A stretch of 64,000 bases of DNA from Streptomyces glomeratus (GCF_021462825.1 NZ_JAKEEB010000024.1:1-64000), one strand, 5' to 3'; shown: positions 9,265 to 18,365, counted from the first letter of the stretch. Notes: generated from the letters alone by a model not told the origin. Made by a program: numbers and translations.

Positions 9265-10668
9265 ATGCACTCCCTGGAGCGGATCGATCGCTACCGCCTC
9301 GAACGCCGCCTGGGCGGCGGCGCGTTCGGCACCGTCTGGCTCGCCCACGACGACGCCCTCGAGGCGCCCGTCGCGGTGAAGGTGCTCGCCGAGAACTGGG
9401 CCCACCGGCTCGATGTCCGGGAGCGCTTCCTGTCGGAGGCACGCCTGCTGCGCCGGGCCGGTTCCAGCCGGGTCGTCCAGGTCTACGACATCGGTGAGCT
9501 CCCCGACGGCAGGCCCTACTTCGTCATGGAGTACGCCGACGGGGGCACCCTCGCCGACCGGCTCACCGACGGTCCGCTCCCGGTCGCCGAGGCCCTGCGC
9601 CTGACCGCGTCCGCCGCCCGGGCCGCGGCCGCCCTGCACGAGGCCGGCATCGTGCACCGGGACATCAAGCCCTCCAACGTCCTGCTGCGGACCGCGCCCG
9701 ACGGCTCCATCCGGCTGCTGCTCGCGGACCTCGGCCTGGCCAAGAGCCTGGCGCAGGCCTCCGGACTGACCATGGCCGCGGGCTCCGCCGGGTACGCTCC
9801 GCCCGAGCAGACCGAACCCGGAACGGGCATCGACGCCCGCGCGGACGTCTACAGCCTCGGTGCCCTCGGCTACCACCTCCTCACCGGCACGGTTCCCGCA
9901 CCGCCCGGCAAGGTGCGGCCCCCGGACCGGCTCCGCCCCGACCTGCCGTCCGAGGTGCGGCGGGCGCTGCTGCGGGCCATGGAGCCCGACCGGGAGCGTC
10001 GCTGGCCGACCGCGGACGTCTTCGCCGACGCCCTCGACCGGCTCGCCGACGACCCCGGGCGGCCCACCGGCACATCCCCGGCCCGGGACCCCGGACGGAC
10101 CCGCCGCCGACACGGCACGGCGCTCCTCGCGCTGGCCGCCGCGGCCGTCGCCGGCGGCGCCGCGCTCACCACCATTGTGCTGCTCGGCCGGACCGCTGCG
10201 GGGGATGTGACGGTCCAGGACACCACCGGGCGGATCGAGGCCGCCGTGCCCGCGGCCTGGGCCCGCCAGCTGCGCGACGCCGGCTGGGACCCGAAGGCGC
10301 TGGGTCTGCCGACCGGTCAGGAGCCCGCCCTCGCCGTCGCCGACGACCTCTCGCACTGGCAGGACCTCGGCACCGAAGTGAACGGCGCCTTCATCGGCCT
10401 GAGCGAACACGGTGACCTCGCCGCCAGGGTGCGCGCGCTCGCCCACAACGGATGCCGCTACGAGGGCAGTCGCGACTACCACGGCGCGGCCTGGCAGGGA
10501 CGCATACGTACCTGGAACGACTGCGACGGCGGCGAGGGCTCCGTCACGGAGGCGGCCCTCACCCCGGCCGACGGCACCGGCGCCACCCGGGTGTACGTAC
10601 AGCTGCGTCAGGTCGGTGGAAGCGACCGCACGGACCGGATACTGGACTCGGTGCGGGTCACCGGCTGA
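9265..10668 (+). CDS. Receptor-type Ser/Thr protein kinase
   Basis: A 467-residue Hanks-type kinase. The catalytic domain covers residues 8-262 with glycine loop GGGAFG, ATP-binding K39, catalytic HRDIKPSN (131-138), metal-binding DLG (155-157, in place of DFG) and YAPPEQ. A membrane segment spans about 284-308. An extracytoplasmic domain of about 160 residues follows, ending in a Cys-containing region with NDCDGGEG and YVQLRQVGGSDRT. It has no PASTA repeats. It should phosphorylate cytoplasmic proteins in response to an outside signal. It is divergent from the ECF sigma gene at 9218. Confidence 0.92.
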   Translation: MHSLERIDRYRLERRLGGGAFGTVWLAHDDALEAPVAVKVLAENWAHRLDVRERFLSEARLLRRAGSSRVVQVYDIGELPDGRPYFVMEYADGGTLADRLTDGPLPVAEALRLTASAARAAAALHEAGIVHRDIKPSNVLLRTAPDGSIRLLLADLGLAKSLAQASGLTMAAGSAGYAPPEQTEPGTGIDARADVYSLGALGYHLLTGTVPAPPGKVRPPDRLRPDLPSEVRRALLRAMEPDRERRWPTADVFADALDRLADDPGRPTGTSPARDPGRTRRRHGTALLALAAAAVAGGAALTTIVLLGRTAAGDVTVQDTTGRIEAAVPAAWARQLRDAGWDPKALGLPTGQEPALAVADDLSHWQDLGTEVNGAFIGLSEHGDLAARVRALAHNGCRYEGSRDYHGAAWQGRIRTWNDCDGGEGSVTEAALTPADGTGATRVYVQLRQVGGSDRTDRILDSVRVTG

Positions 10669-10694
10669 CCGCCGTCACGGCACGGCCGTCAGCC
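10663..10694 (+). terminator. Hairpin at the end of the kinase gene
   Basis: Arms 10663-10675 and 10682-10694 pair over 13 bp with one mismatch and a 6-nt loop. The left arm contains the kinase stop codon. Likely intrinsic terminator. Confidence 0.55.
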
Positions 10695-10818
10695 ACCGCA
10701 CAACCCGCGAAAACAGCGCGAACCTTTCCCCGCGAGCGCGCATCGCACAGGAGTGACGGGGCACACGGCACCGTCCGCACCCGCCCGGCCCGGGCGGTCA
10801 GTTTCGAGGAGCATGGAC

Positions 10819-11541
10819 ATGGTGACCTTCCGGCGCGGCACAACGGGCCCGGACCACGACGGCACTGCCCCCTTTCCGACGGCGCGACGCGTGGTGTCCG
10901 TGCTGGGCGCGGTCGCCGCGCTGAGCCTGCTCACCGCCTGCGGCAACGACCACGCCACCTCCGGCACTCCGCAGAAGCTGCCCGGGACGGCCCAGCCGGC
11001 CTCCGGCGACCACGCGAGCGAGGCCTCGGAGGCGACGGGGACGGACAGCACCGCCGCCACCGGATCGAGTGGTTCCGGCTCCACCACCTCCGCGGCCTCC
11101 ACCGGAGGCGGCACCACGAGCGGCAGCCGCTGCCACACCTCTGAACTCCGCGCGTCCGTCGGCCCCAACAACCCCGGCGCCGGGCAGGAGAACTTCCCGC
11201 TCGTCCTCACCAACCGTTCGGGCCGGACCTGCACGATCGACGGCTACCCGGGCGCCGCCTTCGTCGACGCCTCCGGCAAGCAGCTGGGTCCCGACCCCAA
11301 GCGCAGCTCCGGCCACCCCTCCAAGGTCACGCTCGCGCCGGGCAGGAGCGCCTGGGCGGGCCTGTCGTTCTCCAACCCCCAGGTCAGCGGCGCCAAATCG
11401 GCCACACCCGCGGCGATCCTCATCACCCCGCCGGACGAGCGCGCCTCCCTGAAGGTGACATGGCGGGGCGGCCCGGTGCCCGTGTCCGGCAACTCCTCCG
11501 CCTCGTTCCTGACGGTCTTCCAGGCCGGCACCGGCGCCTGA
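10819..11541 (+). CDS. DUF4232 domain lipoprotein
   Basis: A 240-residue secreted lipoprotein. The N-terminal region has basic residues, a hydrophobic segment and the lipobox LLTAC (Cys41). A Ser/Thr/Gly-rich linker follows, then a C-terminal DUF4232-type domain of about 130 residues containing SRCHTSELRASVG, NRSGRTCTIDGYPG and a GRSAWAGLSF block. DUF4232 proteins are abundant cell-surface proteins in Streptomyces and their function is not established. I prefer the ATG at 10819 because GAGGA at 10806-10810 is eight bases upstream. The ATG at 10813 is too close to it. Confidence 0.82.
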   Translation: MVTFRRGTTGPDHDGTAPFPTARRVVSVLGAVAALSLLTACGNDHATSGTPQKLPGTAQPASGDHASEASEATGTDSTAATGSSGSGSTTSAASTGGGTTSGSRCHTSELRASVGPNNPGAGQENFPLVLTNRSGRTCTIDGYPGAAFVDASGKQLGPDPKRSSGHPSKVTLAPGRSAWAGLSFSNPQVSGAKSATPAAILITPPDERASLKVTWRGGPVPVSGNSSASFLTVFQAGTGA

Positions 11542-11555
11542 GCCCCGTCCCCCGG

Positions 11556-11584
11556 CCCCGCTGCCCGCCCGCCGGACAGCGGGG
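11556..11584 (+). terminator. Possible terminator after the DUF4232 gene
   Basis: Eight-bp perfect arms (11556-11563 and 11577-11584) with a 13-nt loop lie 15 bp after the stop codon. Confidence 0.4.
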
Positions 11585-11732
11585 TTCGTCATGTCACCGT
11601 CGCGTTTGTCACAGAGCGGCAACACGTGGCGGGCGCCCCGATCTTTCCGCCGTTCCCCTCCATCGAACCCGTTCGACCGACACCGCACCAAGGCTCCTTC
11701 AGGGAGCCGCGACGAGGAAACCGGGGACGAAG

Positions 11733-12977
11733 ATGAACGGCATCTCACGCAGGCGTGTGCTGACCGCGGGTGCGACGGCGGGCGCACTCGGCGCGCTGTC
11801 CGCCTGCTCGGGCGGCTGGGGCGCGGGCGGCGAGGGTCCCGCGCACGGCTCGGCCACGGAACAGGCCCGGCCCCTGAAGCTCATAGGCGACGGCTCCACC
11901 GCCGACACCGGGGCCCAGCCGCACCAGCCCAAGGCCGAGCGGCTGAAAACCGGCAGCCGTCCGCCGCAGTTCGTGGTGTTCTCCTGGGACGGCGCGGGCG
12001 AACTCAGCAACGGGCTGTTCTCCCGCTTCCGGAAGGTCGCGGCCGACCACGGCGCGTCGATGACCTTCTTCCTCAGCGGCATCTACACGCTGCCCGAGTC
12101 CAAGAAGCACCTCTACCGTCCGCCGCAGCACCCGGTCGGGGCCTCCGCGATCGGCTACCTGGCCGACCGGCACATCCACGCCACGCTCCAGCAGGTGCGC
12201 GCCGCATGGCTGGAGGGCCATGAGATAGGCACCCACTTCAACGGCCACTTCTGCGGCGCCGACGGGGTGCGCCGCTGGTCGTCCGCCGAGTGGAGGAGCG
12301 AGATCGAGCAGGCCGTCCACTTCGTCACCGAGTGGAAGACGAACACCGGCTTCACGGACCTCGACCCGCTGCCCTTCGACTACCGCAAAGAACTGATCGG
12401 CGGCCGCACCCCCTGCCTGGAGGGCCAGGCGAGCCTGCTGCCCACCGCGGCCGCACTCGGCTGGAAGTACGACGCCAGCTCATCCGGGGGACTGCAGATC
12501 TGGCCCGCAAAGGTGCAGGGCGGACGGATCTGGGACTTCCCCCTCCAGTCCATCCCGTTCTCCGGGCACTCCTTCCAGGTGCTGTCGATGGACTACAACA
12601 TGATGGCCAATCAGTCCGGCGGCAGCCCCCTCGGCGACCGCACCCGGTACGACACCTGGCGCGCCCAGGCACGGGACACCTACCTGGCGGGCTTCCGGCG
12701 CGCCTACGAGACCAACCGTGCCCCCTTCTTCATAGGCAACCACTTCGAGCGCTGGAACGGCGGTATCTACATGGACGCCGTGGAGGAGGCGATCGAGCGG
12801 ATCGCCAAGTACGACGAGGTGCGCATGGTGTCCTTCCGGCAACTGGTGGAATGGCTCGAGGCCCAGGACCCGGCGGTGCTCAGGAAGCTGCGCGCCCTGG
12901 CACCGGGACAGTCGCCGCTCGGCGGCTGGGAGGAGTTCCTCGGCGCACCCGCGTCCTCGGCGACCACCGGGAACTGA
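11733..12977 (+). CDS. Secreted polysaccharide deacetylase-like lipoprotein
   Basis: A 414-residue exported protein. The N-terminus ISRRRVLTAGATAGALGALSAC combines a twin-arginine-like motif with a lipobox ending in Cys, so it is probably a Tat-exported lipoprotein. The mature part resembles a NodB/CE4 deacetylase fold: VVFSWDGAGE at the first Asp motif position, HEIGTHFNGHFCG with two His as metal ligands, and a late FFIGNHFERWNGG. The canonical TFDDG is replaced by FSWDG, so the substrate or chemistry may differ from ordinary CE4 enzymes. GGGGA lies upstream of the ATG. Confidence 0.8.
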   Translation: MNGISRRRVLTAGATAGALGALSACSGGWGAGGEGPAHGSATEQARPLKLIGDGSTADTGAQPHQPKAERLKTGSRPPQFVVFSWDGAGELSNGLFSRFRKVAADHGASMTFFLSGIYTLPESKKHLYRPPQHPVGASAIGYLADRHIHATLQQVRAAWLEGHEIGTHFNGHFCGADGVRRWSSAEWRSEIEQAVHFVTEWKTNTGFTDLDPLPFDYRKELIGGRTPCLEGQASLLPTAAALGWKYDASSSGGLQIWPAKVQGGRIWDFPLQSIPFSGHSFQVLSMDYNMMANQSGGSPLGDRTRYDTWRAQARDTYLAGFRRAYETNRAPFFIGNHFERWNGGIYMDAVEEAIERIAKYDEVRMVSFRQLVEWLEAQDPAVLRKLRALAPGQSPLGGWEEFLGAPASSATTGN

Positions 12978-13005
12978 CCGGCGACGCCGGCCGGCCCTGC
13001 CGCAA

Positions 13006-13036
13006 GGTCCGGTCCCCACGGCGCGGGGACCGGACC
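13006..13036. terminator. Strong hairpin between convergent genes
   Basis: Perfect 12-bp arms (13006-13017 and 13025-13036) with a 7-nt loop, between the deacetylase-like gene and the convergent gene ending at 13120. Probable bidirectional terminator. Confidence 0.7.
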
Positions 13037-13119
13037 GGCGACCACGAAGGGGGAGCCGTGTGCGCGCCCCGTCGCCGACAGCGCCCAGGGCCCTCCGTGG
13101 GAAGCCGCTCGGCAGGGGC

Positions 13120-13791
13120 CTAGGCAGAGGTTTCCCGCAGCGCGGCGAACACGGCGCGTTGTTCGCCGCCCTCGGGGGAACGCCAGCCCGCGCTGACATG
13201 TCCCGTCGCCTCCGCCGGGGAGGCGCCGTCCGGCTCCAGAACGCGCATGACCTGGATGGCCAGCTTCCGGGCGGATCCGGACCCGGTGGTTTCCACGGTG
13301 AGGCGGGTGTCGTGGGAACCGCTGGTCACGGTCGTCGAGGCGACTGCGGTGGCGATCGCGGTGCCGTCGAACCGGACGGTGACGGACTGGTCGGGCGTGT
13401 CGCTGCGGCTCTGCGCCTGCGGTTCGGCGTGGCCTTGCAGAAGGGCCAGCAACTGGGCGACCAGCACCGGGTCGTGAGTGCCGTCGTAGATCCACCGCTG
13501 CCCCAGCACCCCGTGTTCGGAGGTCCCGATGAGGGCCTGGTCCGCTCCCTTCAGGGGAGCGCCCCGGTAACTGAGTGGCACGTGGTACGCGACGGGCCGG
13601 TCGCCGGACCGGTCGGTGACCACCATGAACTCGATCCCGACCTCGCCCCGCGGGTCGTCCAGCCGGAACCCTCCGGTCCTGGACAGCGCCGGCTCACGGT
13701 CCGCACCGCGATACCAGGGCTGAGCGGGCAGCCAGGACGTGAGGAGCTCCAGCTTGGTGGGCACCATGGTGGTGTGGTGGATGATCGCCAT
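13120..13791 (-). CDS. Maltokinase N-terminal cap-like protein (CG0192-related)
   Basis: A 223-residue cytoplasmic protein beginning MAIIHHTTMVPTKLELL, followed by SWLPAQPWYRG, GGFRLDDP and GIEFMVVTD. These blocks resemble the N-terminal cap domain that precedes the kinase domain in actinobacterial maltokinase (Pep2-like) proteins, but no kinase domain follows. Small stand-alone proteins of this type are known in Streptomyces as CG0192-related proteins of unknown function. The start at 13791 is chosen from the family-like N-terminus. The upstream reading frame is open but lacks typical sequence. No strong ribosome-binding site is seen. Confidence 0.72.
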   Translation of the reverse strand: MAIIHHTTMVPTKLELLTSWLPAQPWYRGADREPALSRTGGFRLDDPRGEVGIEFMVVTDRSGDRPVAYHVPLSYRGAPLKGADQALIGTSEHGVLGQRWIYDGTHDPVLVAQLLALLQGHAEPQAQSRSDTPDQSVTVRFDGTAIATAVASTTVTSGSHDTRLTVETTGSGSARKLAIQVMRVLEPDGASPAEATGHVSAGWRSPEGGEQRAVFAALRETSA

Positions 13792-14148
13792 GCCCGGTGA
13801 ACGCGCGCGGACCGGCGACGGTTCCCGTTCCCACTTCCCGCCCGGCCCCTGCCGGACATGGACCCGCGACGCAGGGCCGCACCGTGCGTGACAGCCGTCC
13901 GCCACACGCCCGGCGGACGGCGGTCGCCGCCCTCCCGGCGGGCCGTCACGTAGCGTGGGAAGAGCGCAGGGGCACCGGCCCCCGTCGCCATCAGTCGCGC
14001 GCCGCGACCCCACAGCTCGTGGGGTCGCGGACCCAGTGCCGGCCCCGGGCCCACCCTGTCCGCGGGACGACTCCACGGGCGCCGCCGAGCCGTTTGGCGG
14101 TGACGGGTCGGCCGTCCGGAGAGCCGCAAGCCGAGACGAGAGGTGGCC
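13792..14148. other. Intergenic region between divergent genes
   Basis: A 357-bp GC-rich gap between the divergent cap-like gene and the glycosyltransferase gene. Several frames are open because of high GC, but none shows protein-like sequence. It presumably holds both promoters. I could not pick convincing -10/-35 elements. Confidence 0.5.
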
Positions 14149-17043
14149 GTGTCGATCGACAGACCCGAGCCGGGCGGGGCGGACCCGGACATCAGCGTCG
14201 TCGTCATCGTCTACAACGACGCCCCGCGCCTGACGACCGCCGTACGCTCGGTGCTCGACCAGACGCTGCGCAACGTGGAGGTCGTCATCGCCGACGACTG
14301 CTCCACCGACGGGTCGTACGAGGTGGCGCGGTCACTCGCCGCCGGCCACCCCGGCCGGGTAAGGGCACTGCGGCTGCCCGAGAACAGCGGCGGCTGCGGA
14401 GAGCCCCGCAACCAGGGCCTGGCCGAGGCGCGCGGACGCTATGTCATGTTCCTGGACAGCGACGACACGCTCGAGCGCAATGCCTGCCGCAACCTGCTGG
14501 AGGCGGCCGAACGCACCGGCGCCGATCTGGTCTCGGGACGCTGCGTCCGGGTGTACACCGACAGCAGGCACGGCAAACGGGTGCCCTGGTACCCCTGGCT
14601 CTACCGGTGCACGCGCACCGTCGAGTCCATCGCCGAACTGCCCGACCTCTTCGTCTTCGACACCCTGTCGACCAACAAGTGCTACCGGCGCGCCTTCCTC
14701 GTCGAGAACGGGCTCGCCTTTCCGCGCGGCATCCACTACGAGGACCTGCTGTTCTCGGCGCAGGCCTACCTCGCGGCCGGGCGGATCACCCTGATCCCCC
14801 ACACGGTGTACCACTGGCACGTGGAACAGAAGTCCACGACCAAGTCCATCAGCAACCGGCGCCACGAGATCAACAACTTCACCGACCGGCTGGAGATCCA
14901 CCGCCGTATCGACGCCCTGCTCAACCGGCGTGGCCTGGACGAGCTGAAACTGCACAAGGACATCAAGTTCCTCAAGCACGACCTCGTCCTCTACCTGCGC
15001 GAACTGCCGTTCCTCGACGACGCCTACCGGCACCGCTTCGCGGAACTGGCCCGCGGCTACCTCCAGGACTTCCCTCAGGCCGCGTACGCCCGGCTGGACC
15101 GGGTGCAGGCCATCTGCGCCTACCTGCTGATGCGGGAGGACTGGGACAACCTGATGCCGGCCGTCGACACCCTGATCAACCACGACAAGATCTCCGCGCC
15201 GCTCGCCGAGCGCGACGGCCGCGTCTACTGGTGCGACCGGTACCTGGACGACCCCGGGGCCCGCGAGGTCATGGACGTCACCGCCCTCGGCCATCACGGC
15301 CGGCCGCTGGAGAGGATGTTCCTGCGCAATGTGCTGACCGGGTACGCCGTACGCGGCGACCTGGTGCTCCTCGAGGGCGCGGTGGTCAATCCGCTGCACG
15401 CCGTCCCCGCGGACGCACGGCTCACCGCCGAGCTGGAGTTCCGCGCCCGCCGCCGCAGCCTGCAGACATTCCGCTTCCCGGTGCGGACGCTCCGGCACGA
15501 GGGCGACACCCTCGTCTGGCAGGCGTCGGTCCCGCTGTCCGGCCGCTTCCGGCCGCTGGGCGTCGTCGACGAGGTGTGGGACGTCCGGCTGCATCTGAGG
15601 GCGGACGGCAGACGCACCACCAGCCGGATCACGGCCGGCAACGTCGACCTGGAGAGCGCCGCCGCCGTCCGTGTGCGCCCCCGGCTCAGCCGGCTCATGG
15701 CCGACCGCCTCGCGCCAGAGGTCTCCGCCAAGGGCCACCTGGCCTTCCGGCTGGCCCAGCACGGCGCGGCGGCCCGGCACGGCCGCGCCCTGGTGGACCG
15801 TCATCTGCACGGCTCCACCGCCAGGACCGTCAAGGGCGCCTACCGCACGCTCCGGGCCGTCAAGCGGGACCTGGCCTCCGGGACGCGCAAGGTCCAGGTC
15901 TACCACCGCATGCTGCGGCTGCTCCCGGTCCGCCGGGGCACCGTCGTCTTCGAGAGCCACCTCGGCAAGCAGTACAGCGACAGCCCGAGGGCTCTCTACG
16001 AGGAGCTGCGCCGTCGCCGGCTGCCCGTCACCGCCATCTGGTCCTACGCGGGGGAGCGGCCCGACGGATTCCCCGACGACGCCGAACTCGTCCGCCGCTG
16101 GTCCTGGCGCTACCTCAGGGCGCTGGCCCAGGCCGAGTTCTGGATCGACAACCAGGGGTTCCCGCTCCGGCTGGCCAAACGTCCGGAGACCACCTACATC
16201 CAGACCTGGCACGGCTCGGCCCTGAAGAAGATGGGTTTCGACGAGCCGGGCTACCGGGTGATGTCCGAGCAGGAACAGCGCGCCTACCAGGAGGCGCTGG
16301 ACCGCTTCGACCACTTCGTGGTCCGCAGTGAGCACGACGTGCGCACGCTCGCCCGGGCCTATCGCATCCCCGAGGAGAAGCTGCTGCGCACCGGCTATCC
16401 ACGCAACGACGCCCTGGTACGGGCGGCCCGCGACCCCCGGGTGCCCGACCCCTCCGCACGCCGGCTCGCCGAGCGCCTGGGCATCGGCCCGGACCGCCGC
16501 GTGGTGCTGTACGCGCCCACGTTCCGGGCCGGTGCCGGAGGCGGCGTACAGGCCTTCCGCCTCCCCTTCGACGTGCAGCGGTTCGCCGACCGCTTCGGGG
16601 ACCGGTACACGCTCCTGGTCCGCTCCCACTACCTGAACCGGGTCACCCTTCCCCCGTCGGTAGCGGGCCGTGTGATCGACGTGACGGGCGAGGGGGACAT
16701 CACCCCGCTCCTGCTGCTCGCCGACGCCCTCGTCACCGACTACTCGTCGGTGATGTTCGACTATGCCCTGCTGCGCAGGCCGCTCGTCTTCTACGTCTAC
16801 GACTGGGAGGAGTACTCCCGGGACGCACGCGGCACCTATGTCGACCTCCTAAAGGAGGCCCCCGGCCCGGTCGCCCGCACGGAGGACGAACTCCTGGCCG
16901 CGCTGTCCGACCTTCCGGCCGTGGGCGCCCACTACGAGGCGCAGCTCAAGGAGTTCGTGGACAAGTACGGCGAGTACGACCGCGGGGACGCGGCGGCTCG
17001 CATCGTGGACCGTTTCTTCGGACCCACGGGAGAGGCCCGATGA
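14149..17043 (+). CDS. GT2 glycosyltransferase fused to CDP-glycerol glycerophosphotransferase
   Basis: A 964-residue two-domain protein. Residues 14-230 form a family-2 glycosyltransferase (ISVVVIVYNDAPRL, nucleotide-binding VVIADDCSTDGSYE, and the DxD-like FLDSDD at 101-106). Residues from about 590 form a TagB/TagF-like CDP-glycerol:polyol glycerophosphotransferase (FESHLGKQYSDSPRALYEEL, YIQTWHGSALKKMGF near 682, LVTDYSSVMFDY near 861). A middle region of about 250 residues is unassigned. The protein probably builds a glycosylated poly(glycerol-phosphate) or teichoic-acid-like wall polymer. GTG at 14149 fits GAGAGG spacing better than GTG at 14143. It overlaps the next gene by 4 bp. Confidence 0.88.
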   Translation: MSIDRPEPGGADPDISVVVIVYNDAPRLTTAVRSVLDQTLRNVEVVIADDCSTDGSYEVARSLAAGHPGRVRALRLPENSGGCGEPRNQGLAEARGRYVMFLDSDDTLERNACRNLLEAAERTGADLVSGRCVRVYTDSRHGKRVPWYPWLYRCTRTVESIAELPDLFVFDTLSTNKCYRRAFLVENGLAFPRGIHYEDLLFSAQAYLAAGRITLIPHTVYHWHVEQKSTTKSISNRRHEINNFTDRLEIHRRIDALLNRRGLDELKLHKDIKFLKHDLVLYLRELPFLDDAYRHRFAELARGYLQDFPQAAYARLDRVQAICAYLLMREDWDNLMPAVDTLINHDKISAPLAERDGRVYWCDRYLDDPGAREVMDVTALGHHGRPLERMFLRNVLTGYAVRGDLVLLEGAVVNPLHAVPADARLTAELEFRARRRSLQTFRFPVRTLRHEGDTLVWQASVPLSGRFRPLGVVDEVWDVRLHLRADGRRTTSRITAGNVDLESAAAVRVRPRLSRLMADRLAPEVSAKGHLAFRLAQHGAAARHGRALVDRHLHGSTARTVKGAYRTLRAVKRDLASGTRKVQVYHRMLRLLPVRRGTVVFESHLGKQYSDSPRALYEELRRRRLPVTAIWSYAGERPDGFPDDAELVRRWSWRYLRALAQAEFWIDNQGFPLRLAKRPETTYIQTWHGSALKKMGFDEPGYRVMSEQEQRAYQEALDRFDHFVVRSEHDVRTLARAYRIPEEKLLRTGYPRNDALVRAARDPRVPDPSARRLAERLGIGPDRRVVLYAPTFRAGAGGGVQAFRLPFDVQRFADRFGDRYTLLVRSHYLNRVTLPPSVAGRVIDVTGEGDITPLLLLADALVTDYSSVMFDYALLRRPLVFYVYDWEEYSRDARGTYVDLLKEAPGPVARTEDELLAALSDLPAVGAHYEAQLKEFVDKYGEYDRGDAAARIVDRFFGPTGEAR

Positions 17044-18173
17044 CGCAGCGTGAGATCTTCTTCGTGGCCAACGAGGTCAACGAACTGGGCGGCGTGGGCC
17101 GCTGGCAGGCCCATATGGCCCGGCTGTTCGCGGAGCGCGGCCACCGGGTCCGGATCATCGGGATCGCCCCGCCCGAGGTGCCGATGGACCTCGGCACGCA
17201 TCCGCCGTTCGAGACGCTGACCCTCTACGACCGCCGACCGCGGGGCCGCCGGGAGCCGCACCTTCCGCTCGGCGGCATCGCCCCGGCGGTACGAAGGCGC
17301 GAAGCGGACAGACGGGCCGCCGCGGAGCGCCTGTCGCGCTTGTTCCGCGCCGCGCGGCCGGGTGCCGTGATCATCGTGACCCAGGTGTGGGCGATGGAGT
17401 GGGTGGCGCTCGCGGACACCGCGGGACATCCGGTCGTCGGCATGAGCCACGAATCCTTCGAGGCGTCCAGGCGCTCCTCGCGCTTCGAGCGCGTGCGGAG
17501 GTACTACAAGGACGTGGACCGGCTGCTGGTCCTCACCCAGGAGGACGCCGACCTCTGGGTGGGGCAGGGCCTCAACAACGTCGGTTTCCTGCCGAACCCG
17601 CTGCCGGTGATGCCGGCCGCCCCCTCGCCGCGCACGGAGAAGGCGGTGGCCTGCATCGGCCGGCTCAGCCATGAGAAGGGCGTCGACCTGCTGCTCGACG
17701 CATGGGCCGAGGCGGCGCCACGGCAACCCGGCTGGATCCTGCGCATCTACGGTGCGGGCGACCAGGAGGCCGCGCTGCGCCGGCAGTGCACGGAACTCGC
17801 ACTGGACGACTCGGTCGAGTGGGCGGGACAGACCGACGACGTGACCGGGGCGCTCGCACGGTCGTCGGTGTTCGTGCAGTCCTCCCGGGGCGAGGGCTTT
17901 CCGCTGGCGCTCCTGGAGGCGATGGCCTGCGGCGTGCCTTGTGCCGCGTTCGACTGCTCCCCGGGGGTGCGCGAGATCATCCGGAACGGAGAGGACGGCC
18001 TGCTGGCCCGGCACGGCAACACCGGCGAACTCGCACGTCAGCTCGTACGGCTGATGGCCGATGAGAATCTGCGCGACACGATAGGGGAGCGGGCACGGCA
18101 GAACGTGCGGCGCTTCGCCCCGGAGGTGGTCACCCGCCGCTGGGAGGAACTCTTCGACCTCCTGGAGCGCTGA
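17040..18173 (+). CDS. Family 4 glycosyltransferase
   Basis: A 377-residue GT-B fold enzyme. The N-terminal part has the acceptor-side glycine motif ELGGVGRW. The C-terminal GT1/GT4 domain has ACIGRLSHEKGVDLLLDA and the donor-binding EGFPLALLEAMACGVP followed by VREIIRNGEDGLL. Its ATGA overlap with the preceding fusion gene marks a coupled operon, so it likely adds a sugar to the same wall polymer. The sugar donor cannot be read from sequence. Confidence 0.9.
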   Translation: MTQREIFFVANEVNELGGVGRWQAHMARLFAERGHRVRIIGIAPPEVPMDLGTHPPFETLTLYDRRPRGRREPHLPLGGIAPAVRRREADRRAAAERLSRLFRAARPGAVIIVTQVWAMEWVALADTAGHPVVGMSHESFEASRRSSRFERVRRYYKDVDRLLVLTQEDADLWVGQGLNNVGFLPNPLPVMPAAPSPRTEKAVACIGRLSHEKGVDLLLDAWAEAAPRQPGWILRIYGAGDQEAALRRQCTELALDDSVEWAGQTDDVTGALARSSVFVQSSRGEGFPLALLEAMACGVPCAAFDCSPGVREIIRNGEDGLLARHGNTGELARQLVRLMADENLRDTIGERARQNVRRFAPEVVTRRWEELFDLLER

Positions 18174-18233
18174 GAGGCGGCGCCTGCGGGCGCGCCGGGG
18201 CGCGGGCCGTTGTGCGGGTCGTCGTCAAACCCC

Positions 18234-18280
18234 TTGACGCATCGCGCTCTTGAGGTTTAACTCACGTCCTAAATTAAGCC
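18234..18280 (+). promoter_or_regulatory. AT-rich promoter/operator before the sugar importer operon
   Basis: In an otherwise GC-rich region, 18234-18280 is AT-rich. It starts with a -35-like TTGACG (18234-18239), followed by TGAG-N6-CTCA (18251-18264) and CCTAAATTAAG (18269-18279). Such AT-rich imperfect repeats before sugar ABC operons often bind ROK- or LacI-type repressors. The identity of the regulator is unknown and no regulator gene lies beside this operon. Confidence 0.45.
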
Positions 18281-18365
18281 GTGAGGATCTTCGGGAGCCG
18301 AAAGCGGTGCCGCTGGCGGAGCCCTCCCGGGCGTTCTCGACTTCCTGAAAGGGACATCAGGAGCC

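Noticed and set aside
9219..9266. Longer start (ATG at 9266) for the ECF sigma factor
   Set aside because: It would overlap the first codon of the divergent kinase gene and adds 16 atypical residues. GTG 9218 has a well-placed GAGGGGA.
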